Source of the DNA: an uncultured bacterium
GTDB lineage: Bacteria > Bacteroidota > Bacteroidia > Bacteroidales > Marinifilaceae
NCBI GenBank assembly: GCA_905216195.1
Contig: CAJMSX010000040.1
Coordinates: 1-35,509 of the forward strand
Direction of reading: 5' to 3'
Length of the DNA stretch: 35,509 nt
Shown here: positions 24,634 through 33,514 of the stretch, piece by piece
Layout of the letters: each line of letters starts with the position of its first letter
Position numbering within the stretch: the first letter of the stretch is position 1
The notes under the pieces: generated by a model
Database searches by the model: none
What the model was told of the DNA's origin: nothing
What the model saw: only the letters and a program-made list of their open reading frames with translations
Program-made: the position numbers and the translations under genes

Positions 24634-27273
24634 TTATTTCAAGCTGAATTTAATTTTAAACATAACGGAGGCCGGGCGTAGCTGATAGCTATAGACATAG
24701 TTCGTGATGTCGTTGTAAATCGCTGAGCGGAAAGTTCCCGTATTGAGGAGGTTCCGGCCTTCCAGGGAGTACTCGACGCGTGCGGTTCTGTAGGAGAGCC
24801 AGGCGTCCAGAAAGAACATATTCCGGTCTCCTTCTACAATTGTTCCGTTGTGATAATGTTCGCCTCCGACACTACAAATCCATTTTTTATTTATTACGAG
24901 ATTCATAGTTGCATTCTGGCGCACTACATAAATCGGCTCCAATTTTTCACTTTCCTGGATATGACTGCGGCTTCTGGAGAAGTCCGCCGTATATTCCAGA
25001 ATAAAGGCTTTGGTGAAATTCGTATTTATTCCTAAACCGGCGGTCATCCGGTCGGAAGACGTCTGCATGATTTTCCCCTGCCGCAAGACTTCGTACCAGG
25101 AACGGGAGAAACCGCCGGAAAGCCGGCAGGTGGTAGAAAGAGCATCCAATCGTTTGCTGATTTTTGCAGTGACATTATAGCCTTGGGAAGAGTGGGCGAT
25201 GGGATACGACTCGATGTGACTCAACGTCCCTTCATACTGGGTACCGTACATCAGGTTCTGACGGGAATGCCAATAGGAAGCATTTAAGGACCAGAACAGC
25301 GCTTTGAATACGTTTTTATAAGTAAGAAGGGTGGAGTAGGTTTGCGTTTTTTTTCGGCTGATATCGCCTTTTTTACTGGCGATAATCCGGTAATCGGACA
25401 TGATGTAACCACTGTATGTATCGTATAAATCTCCGATATTCTTCGAATAGGAAGCAGAAGCCCAGAGGCTGAGGTTATAGTTTAAGATCAGATCAAGGGA
25501 TAAACTGGGCTTAAGGAGGATCTCATTTTTATTCACTGCTGTTTTCTGTACTTTATCCTGTATGCGGAGGCTCATAAAATCGAAAGGTAGCTGGAACTGG
25601 ATGCCGAGTTTATCGCCTTTACGGAATCGGATAGAGGGACCGAGGATGAGATCCAGTTTCCGCCAGTAAATATCGTTACGCATGGTGTCGGGCGCGGGTA
25701 GAGGGAGGCCTTTGTCGTTTATAGCGTTCAGGCCGGAATTCATCCATTCCAGATGAGCATTGAAATCTGTGTTGACCGAGAAAGACCAGTATTTTATTCT
25801 ATAACTCATGGACACGGAGTTATGGGTGCGGAATCGTTGACTGTTAAGGGTTTGCCGGGCATCAGGATAACCGGCGGGGGAATCGAAAATCTCCGGATAG
25901 AGCATCGGAGTTATGCTCAAGGAGGTGGGTTGGGTAACATAGTCGGTTTGCGACCGAAAACTGATTCCCGTTTTTCGGAATTGACGGATATTTAAAAGTT
26001 CGTTGCGAAGGGAGATGCGGGGTAGCCGGAAGGATTGGATGACTTTATCCGCATCGTTCAGTACTTTTCCCAGGTCTTTGTCCCAGCGGCCGTTGAGGGA
26101 GAAGGTTTCCTCCAAATAGCGCTGGGAGGTATTCGATCGGAGTTTAAAATCTATTTCCGTTTGATCGGTATGTTTCGATGCATAGGTTTGTTCCCGGATC
26201 ACCAAAGGTGTCGTTTCCGGCAGATAATAGGTGGTGACGGAGGTCCCCCGGGAGATTTGCTGATCGTGAATATACTGGGCGTTGGCCACTAATTCCAGAT
26301 TTTTTTTCAGTTTTGTAATGGTATTCAGCGATAAGGTATGGACGTTGTTATCGAAATAGCGTTCTTTGTCGAGGGCGGGCGTAGAAGGGGTATGAACTCC
26401 CAATAGGGAGGATACTCCCCCGAGGCCGCCGGAGAAGGATTGCAATTCTCTGGATACATCGTCCCCGCTGTTGTTGGTTTTATACGTATTGATGGTTTGA
26501 AATCTACGGCCGAAGAATAAGGCGGTCATCTCGGCGTTCCACAACCACGGTTGGTAGCCTGTTCCTAACTGCATAGTAGCGTTCCAGGCTCCTCTGGCAG
26601 AAGGTTTCAACCGAAGGTTTAAAGCAGCCTGGTCCGAAGAAACGTGTTTTCTCAGCGCTTTTATCGGCTGGTGTTTTTCGTAAATCTGTACCGAGGCGAT
26701 ATCTTTAGCCTGAATATTATTGGTCGCTATGCCGTAACGACCGCCGAGCATGTCCATGTCTTCCACATAAAATCGGTTAATGGCTTTTCCGTTATAACTG
26801 ATTTCACCGGATTTACTCACTTCAATGCCAGGCATTTTTTTCAGTACATCGCCGATGGAGCGGTCGGTTGCGTCGCTGAATTTCTCGACGATGTAGGTGA
26901 GGGTATCGCTGCGGCGGGTAATGGGAGGTGCTTTTACCAAAACCTCGGGGATCTTTACTTTTTGGCTCCGGACTTCAAAATCGACTTGTTGGGAAAACGG
27001 CAGAACAATGCGGCTTTCCGTTTTGATGTTGAATCCTGTGATTACGATCAAGAGGCTATCGGCCTGACCTTTGTAAGTAATCGAATAGCTGCCGTTTTCC
27101 CCGGTAAGGGCATATCCGTAGACAGCACGGCGGTCGGTCTTTTGAATCATTACATTTATGTTTTCCATACCCGCCCCCGTTTGAGCATCCCGCACCGTAC
27201 CCTGGATAGTGATTTGCGCTGCAGAGGTGAACGGTATCAGATAAATAAGGACTAAAAGGGTGGAGAACTTCAT
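24634..27273 (-). CDS. TonB-dependent outer-membrane receptor (CarboxypepD_reg / plug / barrel)
   Basis: An 879-residue outer-membrane protein. The signal peptide is 1-19. A carboxypeptidase-regulatory-like domain (about 21-105, starting ITIQGTVRDAQTGAGMENI) is followed by a plug (about 118-220, DRSIGDVLKKMPGIEVSKSG and AKDIASVQIYEKHQPIKAL). A beta-barrel of aromatic alternating strands ends RPASVMFKIKFSLK. The plug belongs to the outer-membrane beta-barrel group rather than the SusC group; there is no SusD partner. The downstream DUF4369 lipoprotein and GLPGLI gene suggest a surface or periplasmic uptake or export unit. The substrate is unknown. It has a good promoter at 27342-27370 with clustered inverted repeats upstream. 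Confidence 0.9.
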   Translation of the reverse strand: MKFSTLLVLIYLIPFTSAAQITIQGTVRDAQTGAGMENINVMIQKTDRRAVYGYALTGENGSYSITYKGQADSLLIVITGFNIKTESRIVLPFSQQVDFEVRSQKVKIPEVLVKAPPITRRSDTLTYIVEKFSDATDRSIGDVLKKMPGIEVSKSGEISYNGKAINRFYVEDMDMLGGRYGIATNNIQAKDIASVQIYEKHQPIKALRKHVSSDQAALNLRLKPSARGAWNATMQLGTGYQPWLWNAEMTALFFGRRFQTINTYKTNNSGDDVSRELQSFSGGLGGVSSLLGVHTPSTPALDKERYFDNNVHTLSLNTITKLKKNLELVANAQYIHDQQISRGTSVTTYYLPETTPLVIREQTYASKHTDQTEIDFKLRSNTSQRYLEETFSLNGRWDKDLGKVLNDADKVIQSFRLPRISLRNELLNIRQFRKTGISFRSQTDYVTQPTSLSITPMLYPEIFDSPAGYPDARQTLNSQRFRTHNSVSMSYRIKYWSFSVNTDFNAHLEWMNSGLNAINDKGLPLPAPDTMRNDIYWRKLDLILGPSIRFRKGDKLGIQFQLPFDFMSLRIQDKVQKTAVNKNEILLKPSLSLDLILNYNLSLWASASYSKNIGDLYDTYSGYIMSDYRIIASKKGDISRKKTQTYSTLLTYKNVFKALFWSLNASYWHSRQNLMYGTQYEGTLSHIESYPIAHSSQGYNVTAKISKRLDALSTTCRLSGGFSRSWYEVLRQGKIMQTSSDRMTAGLGINTNFTKAFILEYTADFSRSRSHIQESEKLEPIYVVRQNATMNLVINKKWICSVGGEHYHNGTIVEGDRNMFFLDAWLSYRTARVEYSLEGRNLLNTGTFRSAIYNDITNYVYSYQLRPASVMFKIKFSLK

Positions 27274-27341
27274 TACATCAAAATATTGAGAGATATATTA
27301 TAAATAAATATATCCTTTGATTAAATATAATTTATCTGACA

Positions 27342-27370
27342 CAAAATTAAAAATAATGTATTAATTTCAA
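27342..27370 (-). promoter_or_regulatory. Promoter of the TonB receptor operon
   Basis: The minus strand reads TTG (27370-27368, within TTTTG), an 18-bp spacer, and TAATTTTG (27349-27342), a match to the Bacteroidetes consensus. It lies 69 bp before the ATG. Confidence 0.65.
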
Positions 27371-27387
27371 AATAATGGTAGGATTAT

Positions 27388-27433
27388 TTTATCACATTTT
27401 CTTAACTATTTTAAATTTAATCGATGTGATAAA
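27388..27433. promoter_or_regulatory. 10-bp inverted repeat upstream of the receptor promoter
   Basis: Perfect arms TTTATCACAT (27388-27397) and ATGTGATAAA (27424-27433) with a 26-bp spacer. The half sites contain TGTGA, a word shared with CRP-type sites, but arranged outward rather than inward. It is a candidate operator for the receptor operon, or a processing site after the nuclease gene. Confidence 0.4.
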
Positions 27434-27437
27434 TTTA

Positions 27438-27470
27438 TATCCAATTGTTTATCAAAAAGTTAATTGGATA
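27438..27470. promoter_or_regulatory. 9-bp inverted repeat upstream of the receptor promoter
   Basis: Perfect arms TATCCAATT (27438-27446) and AATTGGATA (27462-27470) with a 15-bp spacer, only 4 bp from the previous repeat. It shares the core ATCCAAT/ATTGGAT with the repeat upstream of the XRE gene at 7273-7312. Confidence 0.4.
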
Positions 27471-27525
27471 TGAAAAAAGATGAGATTGTAGGATATCACT
27501 TACCCTTTCTGTTCGGACAGCAGAG

Positions 27526-30351
27526 CTATTTGTTGCAAATGGCCGAATAATTACAGGTTCTGCATTTTTTCTCTTGTAAGGTCTGGGTAAAAGTCGTATG
27601 GCCCGCAAATATCTCTTCCACTAAGCGGCTTAAGTATTCCAGAAATTCATCTTTATAACTTTCGAAATCGAGTATATATTCTTTATCGCATTTGAGACGA
27701 TAGTTATAATCTTTTCCGAATAGGAGTTTGGTGCTGTAAATTCCCGGGATTAAAGCTTGATTTCCCCGGTAAGTGTGTCGGAACATCAGGCAATACAACA
27801 AAGTTTGGAAAGCTGCTTTGTTTCGGGTAGAATTCCGGACATCGAAAACGGAAGGGATATTTTTAAACAGGGTGTTGTCGGCTCCGGTTTTGTAATCGAT
27901 GATGCGTACGGCTTCTTTTGTTTGATCGATGCGGTCGATGATGCCTCCGATAAATACGGTTTTAGGGCGGTTATCGATCCGTAGGGAAAGAGGGACATAA
28001 TATTTTTTTTCCATAGAAATGATTCGGAAAGGACACATTTTTTTGTCGTAAGTTAGCATTTGCAGAATGTATTTCCGGATAATTCCCAGAATCAGTTCAT
28101 TGCTTCCGTTGTCCATCAGTTGGTTAACGTTTTGATCGTACAGCTTCAGGTAAGATTTCCGGATGTGTTCATCGATCAGATTTCTGTTCCGCAGAAGGCT
28201 GTCGATGACCGGCGCTGTAATTTCTTCCTGAGCGACGGTAGCGTACAACGATTGGGAGCATTCATGAAAAATATTTCCCAGTAAACGGTGATCCAATTCT
28301 TCGGCTATTTCGTCTTTTTCGCGGATGTCTGCCAGGTATTTGAAGTAAAATTTCACCGGGCAATCCATATAGGTGTTCAAGGCGGAAGGAGAGAGGGCAT
28401 TTTCTTCCGAACAAGTATACTTCTCCAGTTTTTCCCGGATGTACTGATTTTTTTCGATAGCAATGGGGGGAACCTCTTGTAAAGAGATACGGTTCTGGAA
28501 GTGGTTTTCCCGGATCGGCAGGCCGGATTCATATTTAATCTGGTAAAGAAAACGGCTCATTTCACCGGTGTTCAGTCCTTTGACGGCTGATGAATACAAT
28601 ATCCGCACGTGTTTTGCCCGTTGAAGTAAGCGATAAAAATAATAAGCGTACAGGGAATCCTGGTATTCCGGAGAGGGGAGTTTAAATCCCGTGCGCAAAT
28701 TGTAAGGAATGAAAGAGGAAAAACTCCGGTTCGGAGGCAATATATTTTCATTAGCCGATAAAACGATCAGATTTTTGAAATCCAGCAGACGGGTTTCGAG
28801 TAATCCCATGAGTTGCAAGCCTTCCAGCGGTTCTCCGGAAAAAGGGATGCTCAGGGTATTGACCATTTTGGAAATGATTTGCATGTATAATTTATCTTCC
28901 GGTTCGATCTGTTCTTCCCGGAAGGTGTTCTGCAAGCTCTGGATGTAAAGGGAAATCCGGAAAATAAACTCTTTTTCTATGGGGTATAAGAGTTCCGTTT
29001 CGGTTCCGAAAGAGCCGGTCAGTAAACGAAGGATTCGGAGGAGATAGTCCGGAATATGCTCTTTTTCGGAGGAAAAAACCGCTTGTACAACTTCGTTGAA
29101 TTGCAGTTCTTTTCCGGAAATATAAACGGTATTTCTCTGTTGAATTTCCTGGGTGATCCGGTTGATCGCCTCCGGGTCGGTGTCTTTGATCAGTTTATGA
29201 TTCAGCAAAGCGATTACCGGTTTGTAATAATAGTAAGGTATGTCTTTTTCGGTTTTGACGTATTTCATTAAATCTCCCAGCAGGGAAATCAGGGCGGCTA
29301 CGGAGGTGGTTTGCGCCGGATAGCCGATGGTGATATTGATTTTCCGGATATCGTCGGGAATCGAGTGGGTGACTGGAATGAGCATCCGTTCGTCGCAGAG
29401 TACGATAGCCGTGTTGTAGTTATTGCGATCGGGGAAATCCCGTATCAGCTCCGGAATTAACTTGGCCTGACCGATGCTGGAGGGTACGGATATGAATTCG
29501 ATTTGTTTTCCGTTGTGCAAAAAGTTGTTGAAATGTTCCGGTCCGAGTTCGTTTGGAAAATTTTTCAGGTTTTCCCGGATAAAATTCCCGGCTTCATGGA
29601 AAGAGTTGGAGGTATAGTAAATGTCGTAATCCCAGTAAAAAAGGGCTTTTTGCTGATTCTGATAAAAGCGGAAGATCTGCTTTTCACAAGCGGTCAAGGC
29701 ATTAAAACCGGCAAAAACCAGGTAGTTCTCGGTCCGGTATTCTTCGATATGTTCCAGGAAATAACGTTGTCCCATGCCGTTAAAGCAAAGTTTTTCCTGT
29801 AAGAGGGCGGATTTGAAATCCCGGTAAGTAGCATACAGCTTGTCCCATACTTTTAAAAATTCCCGTTGTTCTTTGCTGTATTTATGGGGATTGAAGCTAT
29901 TCCAGAAATTTTTGATGGTTTCAATTTGTTGTTCGGAAAGGTAGGGAAAATTGAATTCCAGTTCTTTCAGGGAAACGAGGTTATGAAACAGGGCTTGGGC
30001 TTCTACCAGGTGTTTGTCTATATCGTCGAAGTCTTCCAGGAGCATATGGCCCCAGAAGTAAAAGTCTTCGAATCTTTCTTCGCTACCCGACGCCTTTATA
30101 TACGCTTTAAAGAGTTTTATGATGAGGATGAGGTCTTCCGGAGTTTGCAGGCCCGTACATCTTTCTATATATTCGTCGAGGGTAACGATATCGGGCATCC
30201 AGTAAGGAGTTTCCGCGAGGCGGCTCAGTTCTTCCGCCAGAAATAATCCGGCTCTTTTGTTGGGAAAAATAACGGTGATTTGCTCGGGGTGGGCCGGAAA
30301 TTTCCGGATTAAATCCTGGGCCAGCAAATGTAAGAAGGAAGACATACGCAT
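27526..30351 (-). CDS. AddB-like PD-(D/E)XK nuclease subunit
   Basis: A 941-residue protein of the AddB/RexB type, part of a double-strand-break resection nuclease-helicase that works in recombination repair. The N-terminus has the degenerate Walker A region VIFPNKRAGLFLAEEL, as in AddB. The C-terminal nuclease has GGIIDRID and IIDYKTG, the RecB motif metal ligands. An iron-sulphur staple is visible: CPVKFYF in the last third, then CRTCNYSAIC at the very end, four cysteines in all. The AddA partner normally adjacent is not in the window; it may lie elsewhere. Two ATGs (30351 and 30345) are possible starts. A plus-strand promoter for the nitroreductase lies directly upstream. Confidence 0.88.
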   Translation of the reverse strand: MRMSSFLHLLAQDLIRKFPAHPEQITVIFPNKRAGLFLAEELSRLAETPYWMPDIVTLDEYIERCTGLQTPEDLILIIKLFKAYIKASGSEERFEDFYFWGHMLLEDFDDIDKHLVEAQALFHNLVSLKELEFNFPYLSEQQIETIKNFWNSFNPHKYSKEQREFLKVWDKLYATYRDFKSALLQEKLCFNGMGQRYFLEHIEEYRTENYLVFAGFNALTACEKQIFRFYQNQQKALFYWDYDIYYTSNSFHEAGNFIRENLKNFPNELGPEHFNNFLHNGKQIEFISVPSSIGQAKLIPELIRDFPDRNNYNTAIVLCDERMLIPVTHSIPDDIRKINITIGYPAQTTSVAALISLLGDLMKYVKTEKDIPYYYYKPVIALLNHKLIKDTDPEAINRITQEIQQRNTVYISGKELQFNEVVQAVFSSEKEHIPDYLLRILRLLTGSFGTETELLYPIEKEFIFRISLYIQSLQNTFREEQIEPEDKLYMQIISKMVNTLSIPFSGEPLEGLQLMGLLETRLLDFKNLIVLSANENILPPNRSFSSFIPYNLRTGFKLPSPEYQDSLYAYYFYRLLQRAKHVRILYSSAVKGLNTGEMSRFLYQIKYESGLPIRENHFQNRISLQEVPPIAIEKNQYIREKLEKYTCSEENALSPSALNTYMDCPVKFYFKYLADIREKDEIAEELDHRLLGNIFHECSQSLYATVAQEEITAPVIDSLLRNRNLIDEHIRKSYLKLYDQNVNQLMDNGSNELILGIIRKYILQMLTYDKKMCPFRIISMEKKYYVPLSLRIDNRPKTVFIGGIIDRIDQTKEAVRIIDYKTGADNTLFKNIPSVFDVRNSTRNKAAFQTLLYCLMFRHTYRGNQALIPGIYSTKLLFGKDYNYRLKCDKEYILDFESYKDEFLEYLSRLVEEIFAGHTTFTQTLQEKKCRTCNYSAICNK

Positions 30352-30356
30352 ACTTT

Positions 30357-30385
30357 TTGTTTTCGGGCGGAAAATTATAACTTTG
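30357..30385 (+). promoter_or_regulatory. Promoter of the nitroreductase/FAH-like operon
   Basis: TTG (30357-30359), an 18-bp spacer and TAACTTTG (30378-30385), matching TAnnTTTG. It predicts a leader of about 110 nt that contains a small hairpin (30443-30466, CCGG/CCGG core with A and T flanks), a possible attenuator. Confidence 0.55.
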
Positions 30386-30503
30386 CCGGAAATACCGCCG
30401 TTAAAAATACAAAAAAAACCTTTTCGGTAGGAATTTAAATGAAAAATCCGGCTAAAACCGGTTTTTAACGGAGGTAAGATCGTTTTTCTGATTTATAAAA
30501 AAT

Positions 30504-31076
30504 ATGCTGAACGAATTATTAATCAAAAACCGGAGTTACCGACGTTTCGATCAGAAGGTGCGGATCACCGGACAGGATTTGACCGATTTGGTGGGGTTGA
30601 CCCGGTATTGTGCTTCCGGGCGTAATGTCCAACCCTTAAAGTATGTGGGCGTTATCTGTCCTGAAATGTGTGCAAAAGTATTTGAGACCTTATCCTGGGC
30701 GGGATATCTCACCGATTGGCCCGGACCGGAAGAAGGAGAGCGTCCGGCGGCTTATCTCATCCAATTGCTCGATACCCGTATTGCAGAACATTGTTTATGC
30801 GACGATGGGATTCAGGCGCAGACGATTCTATTGGGCGCTGCGGAGAAGGGATGGGGAGGTTGCCTGATCAAGGCGTTTAAAAATGAGACGCTCCGTCAAA
30901 TTCTCGCTTTGCAGGAAGAACAAAAGATTTTGTATGTCCTTGCTTTAGGGAAACCGAAGGAAAGGGTGGTGATAGACGATATGAAAGCGGGAGATTATAA
31001 GTATTGGCGGGAGGCTGACGGGACTCATCATGTTCCGAAGCGTTCGGTCCAGGAATTGATAGTAGAAATACGATGA
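30504..31076 (+). CDS. Nitroreductase family protein
   Basis: A 190-residue FMN-dependent oxidoreductase of the small nitroreductase class, which uses NAD(P)H to reduce nitro compounds, quinones or flavins; the physiological substrate is unknown. It opens with the typical NRSYRRFDQ (residues 9-17, FMN phosphate contacts), then ASGRNVQPLKYV and the mid-helix DDGIQAQTILLGAAEKGWGG. It ends with YVLALGKPKE and DYKYWREADGTHHVPKR, normal for Bacteroidota members. Its stop overlaps the start of the FAH-like gene by 4 bp (ATGA), so the two are translationally coupled. Confidence 0.9.
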   Translation: MLNELLIKNRSYRRFDQKVRITGQDLTDLVGLTRYCASGRNVQPLKYVGVICPEMCAKVFETLSWAGYLTDWPGPEEGERPAAYLIQLLDTRIAEHCLCDDGIQAQTILLGAAEKGWGGCLIKAFKNETLRQILALQEEQKILYVLALGKPKERVVIDDMKAGDYKYWREADGTHHVPKRSVQELIVEIR

Positions 31077-31639
31077 AACTGATTTGTGCGGAATATCAGG
31101 GGAGAGATGAAATGACGGTGAGCGTGGTGGGGGATAATGCCTTATTACGAAACAATACGGACTTTTATTTTCCGGCATTTACCCGGAGCTTGAGTTGCGT
31201 TCCTCAACTGGTTCTGAAAGCCTGTAAATTGGGGAAAGGGGTTTCCGAGCGTTTTGCCGGGCGTTATTATCAGGAAGTCGGAGCGGGAGTGCGTTTTTAT
31301 GCGGATAGCTTGGCTGAAGATTTGAAAAAGAGAGGGTTGCCTTGGGGGGTGTCCGCTTCTTTCGACGATTCGGCGGCATTGAGCGATATGATGGGGTATA
31401 CGGGTGGCGTGTTGACTTACGCTTTATTGGTGAATGAGAGAGAAGTATTTTCCGGGAAGAGTACCGACTTGCCCGTGAGCATCGACCGTTTTATTTCCCT
31501 GGCTTCCGGGTATTATATGATCAAGATCGGGGATTTTTTCTTTTGTGGAAATCCTTTCCGTTATAGCGGTTTACGGATAGACGACCGCCTTCGCTTGTAT
31601 TTAGGAGACCGTTGTTTACTGGATTTTTCCATCCGTTAG
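31073..31639 (+). CDS. Degenerate fumarylacetoacetate-hydrolase (FAH) family homologue
   Basis: A 188-residue protein. Its middle (about 36-110) aligns by eye with small FAH-family proteins of Bacteroidota: LGKGVSERFAGRYYQEVGAG, LKKRGLPWGVSASFDDSA and a later GDFFFCGNP. The active-site residues known for the family appear to be lost. The metal-binding ExE is V43-P-Q45, the metal-binding Asp of the GIDFTARDL block is Arg74, and the Lys before FDGSA is Ala95. The N-terminal RNY motif is absent too. It is probably not an active hydrolase but keeps the fold and is coupled to the nitroreductase by ATGA. The frame is intact, so it is unlikely to be a recent pseudogene. Confidence 0.7.
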   Translation: MKLICAEYQGRDEMTVSVVGDNALLRNNTDFYFPAFTRSLSCVPQLVLKACKLGKGVSERFAGRYYQEVGAGVRFYADSLAEDLKKRGLPWGVSASFDDSAALSDMMGYTGGVLTYALLVNEREVFSGKSTDLPVSIDRFISLASGYYMIKIGDFFFCGNPFRYSGLRIDDRLRLYLGDRCLLDFSIR

Positions 31640-31666
31640 CAAAAAAGGAAGGAGAGCGGGGTTATA

Positions 31667-31700
31667 AAAAAGAGTTGTGCCTGAAAACACAACTCTTTTT
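31667..31700. terminator. Bidirectional intrinsic terminator
   Basis: A perfect 13-bp stem, AAAAAGAGTTGTG (31667-31679) with CACAACTCTTTTT (31688-31700), and an 8-nt loop, between the convergent FAH-like and acyl-CoA synthetase genes. Confidence 0.88.
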
Positions 31701-31707
31701 GTCTCTT

Positions 31708-33393
31708 TTAAATATTGATGTTATTGTAGAGGAAACGTTTGATTTTTTGAGTGGGGGTTTTTTCAAAGGGTTCACTTTGTATCATCACCAGTTGAAGCTT
31801 CGAAAAGTTGTTTACCCGGCTGTTGACGTATTCGCGGAGCTCCTTTTTTTGTTCTTCAATATAATCATTGATGAACGTTTTATAATTTCCGGCCTGGGTT
31901 TTCAGTTTTTGGTATTGTTTTTCCAGTTCTTCCATGTTGAAATGTACCATAGCGACCAGTTTCCCTTTACTTTCCACCACCAGGGATTCATTGACGAAGC
32001 GGAAATTGTTGATGATGGATTCGATTTCTTCCGGGTAAATGTTTTCTCCTGAGGCTCCGAGGATCATCGTTTTAATTCTTCCTCGTATGGAAAGGCGTCC
32101 GTGTTTGTCGAATTTGCCCAGGTCGCCGGTTTTAAACCATCCGTCTGCTGTTATTACTTCCCGGGTCAGTTCCGGTTTTTTGTAATACCCTTTCATCACA
32201 TGGGGACCTTTGATCCAGATTTCGCCTTCTCCTTTCTGGTCCGGTTCGTGGATTTTCAATTCCACGCCTTCCATAGTGGGGCCTACGCCCTGGAGGAAAG
32301 TCTGGGAGGGGTTGCTACCGGCTGACATAGGAGAGGTTTCCGTTAAACCGTAACCGATGGCGTACGGAAAACGGGCCTCGCTGAGAAAACGCTCGACGAT
32401 GGGATCCAGTTTTGAACCTCCGACTCCGAAGAATATCAGTTCGCCTCCGAAAGTAGACATCAGTTTTTTTCCGGCCATCCGGTTGAGAAATTTCCGGACG
32501 GGAGCGAACTTATAGCACATTTTCAGCAAGGCCGACGAATTGAACTTCGGCAATATCTGGGTTTTATAGATTTTTTCGATAACCAAAGGTACGGAGAGGA
32601 TAACGGTCGGACGGATTTTCTGCATAGCCGGCACCAATAATTTAGGTGTAGGCACGCGATCCAGGTAAAATATCCTGGCGCCGAACATAAGCGGTAATAA
32701 AAGCCCCAATGTATTCTCATACGTATGGGCCAGCGGCAGTATACTCAGGAAACGATCGCTTTCTCCTACGGGTTGTATGGTACTGCATTGACGCGCGTTC
32801 CAGACCAGGTTCCGGTGTGATAGTTCCACACCCTTGGAGAAACCGGTTGTTCCGGAAGTATAAATGATGGAAGCCGTATCTTCTTCTTCAAGGGGAGTTT
32901 CCGGAAAATCCTCAAGCTCTTCTGCTACCCGATAGCCGGATTCCAGTTTTTCGATGTCTTCAGCTTTATATCCTTCGGGGATAAAAGCGAAATTGTTCAT
33001 CAGAATTTTGTGAGTCAGGAAATCGGTTTTTATGCCGGCTACCAATTTGTATAATAGTTTGGATACGAACAGGATTTTCGCTTCCGAATGTTCCAGAATG
33101 TTCTGGATATCCTCGCTACTGAAGCCGGGAAGTACGGGTACCGAAACGGCTCCGATCTGGGCGATTGCAAATTGGGTAATTCCCCAATGGGGCATATTGG
33201 CGCTTAAAATAGCTACTTTATCGCCTTTGCGGATACCCAGATTCCACAAGTGACTGGAAAGGGAAATGACTTCTTTATATAAATCCTGATAAGTTCTGCC
33301 TTCAGATTGTACAAAATTTAAAGATAAATTGTTTTTAAATTGGGAACAACTGTTTTTAAGTAATTCCGGTAAAGTCAATTTATTCAAGACCAT
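31708..33393 (-). CDS. Long-chain fatty-acid-CoA ligase (AMP-binding)
   Basis: Activates a fatty acid with ATP to an acyl-adenylate and then to acyl-CoA. The 561-residue ANL-superfamily protein has the P-loop YTSGTTGFSKG (178-188), the GYGLTETSP motif (mid-C-terminal), the adenylate-binding DGWFKTGDLG and the hinge region RIKTMILGASGENIYPEEIE. The insertion pattern resembles membrane-associated long-chain synthetases (FadD-like), but chain length cannot be read from the sequence. A -7 element lies at 33419-33426. It shares its terminator with the convergent nitroreductase operon. Confidence 0.9.
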   Translation of the reverse strand: MVLNKLTLPELLKNSCSQFKNNLSLNFVQSEGRTYQDLYKEVISLSSHLWNLGIRKGDKVAILSANMPHWGITQFAIAQIGAVSVPVLPGFSSEDIQNILEHSEAKILFVSKLLYKLVAGIKTDFLTHKILMNNFAFIPEGYKAEDIEKLESGYRVAEELEDFPETPLEEEDTASIIYTSGTTGFSKGVELSHRNLVWNARQCSTIQPVGESDRFLSILPLAHTYENTLGLLLPLMFGARIFYLDRVPTPKLLVPAMQKIRPTVILSVPLVIEKIYKTQILPKFNSSALLKMCYKFAPVRKFLNRMAGKKLMSTFGGELIFFGVGGSKLDPIVERFLSEARFPYAIGYGLTETSPMSAGSNPSQTFLQGVGPTMEGVELKIHEPDQKGEGEIWIKGPHVMKGYYKKPELTREVITADGWFKTGDLGKFDKHGRLSIRGRIKTMILGASGENIYPEEIESIINNFRFVNESLVVESKGKLVAMVHFNMEELEKQYQKLKTQAGNYKTFINDYIEEQKKELREYVNSRVNNFSKLQLVMIQSEPFEKTPTQKIKRFLYNNINI

Positions 33394-33418
33394 GTTTACT
33401 ACTTTCGAAAATTCGGTA

Positions 33419-33426
33419 CAAAGATA
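33419..33426 (-). promoter_or_regulatory. -7 promoter element of the acyl-CoA ligase gene
   Basis: The minus strand reads TATCTTTG, a full TAnnTTTG match, 25 bp before the ATG. No clean -33 seen. Confidence 0.55.
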
Positions 33427-33514
33427 AGAGGTTTTTTCGGATTCCGGGTTAAAGAATAATAAAAAGTACTGTGAGAATAGTTAAAACGGACCCGGAAAAG
33501 GGAGAGAAAAAACA

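Noticed and set aside
24370..24681. 103-codon plus-strand frame in the receptor-lipoprotein gap
   Set aside because: It overlaps the receptor 3' end on the opposite strand, and has no promoter or recognisable motif.
27470..27550. 26-codon plus-strand open frame overlapping the end of the AddB-like gene
   Set aside because: No ribosome-binding purine tract or promoter, and it starts inside an inverted repeat arm; such short frames are expected by chance.
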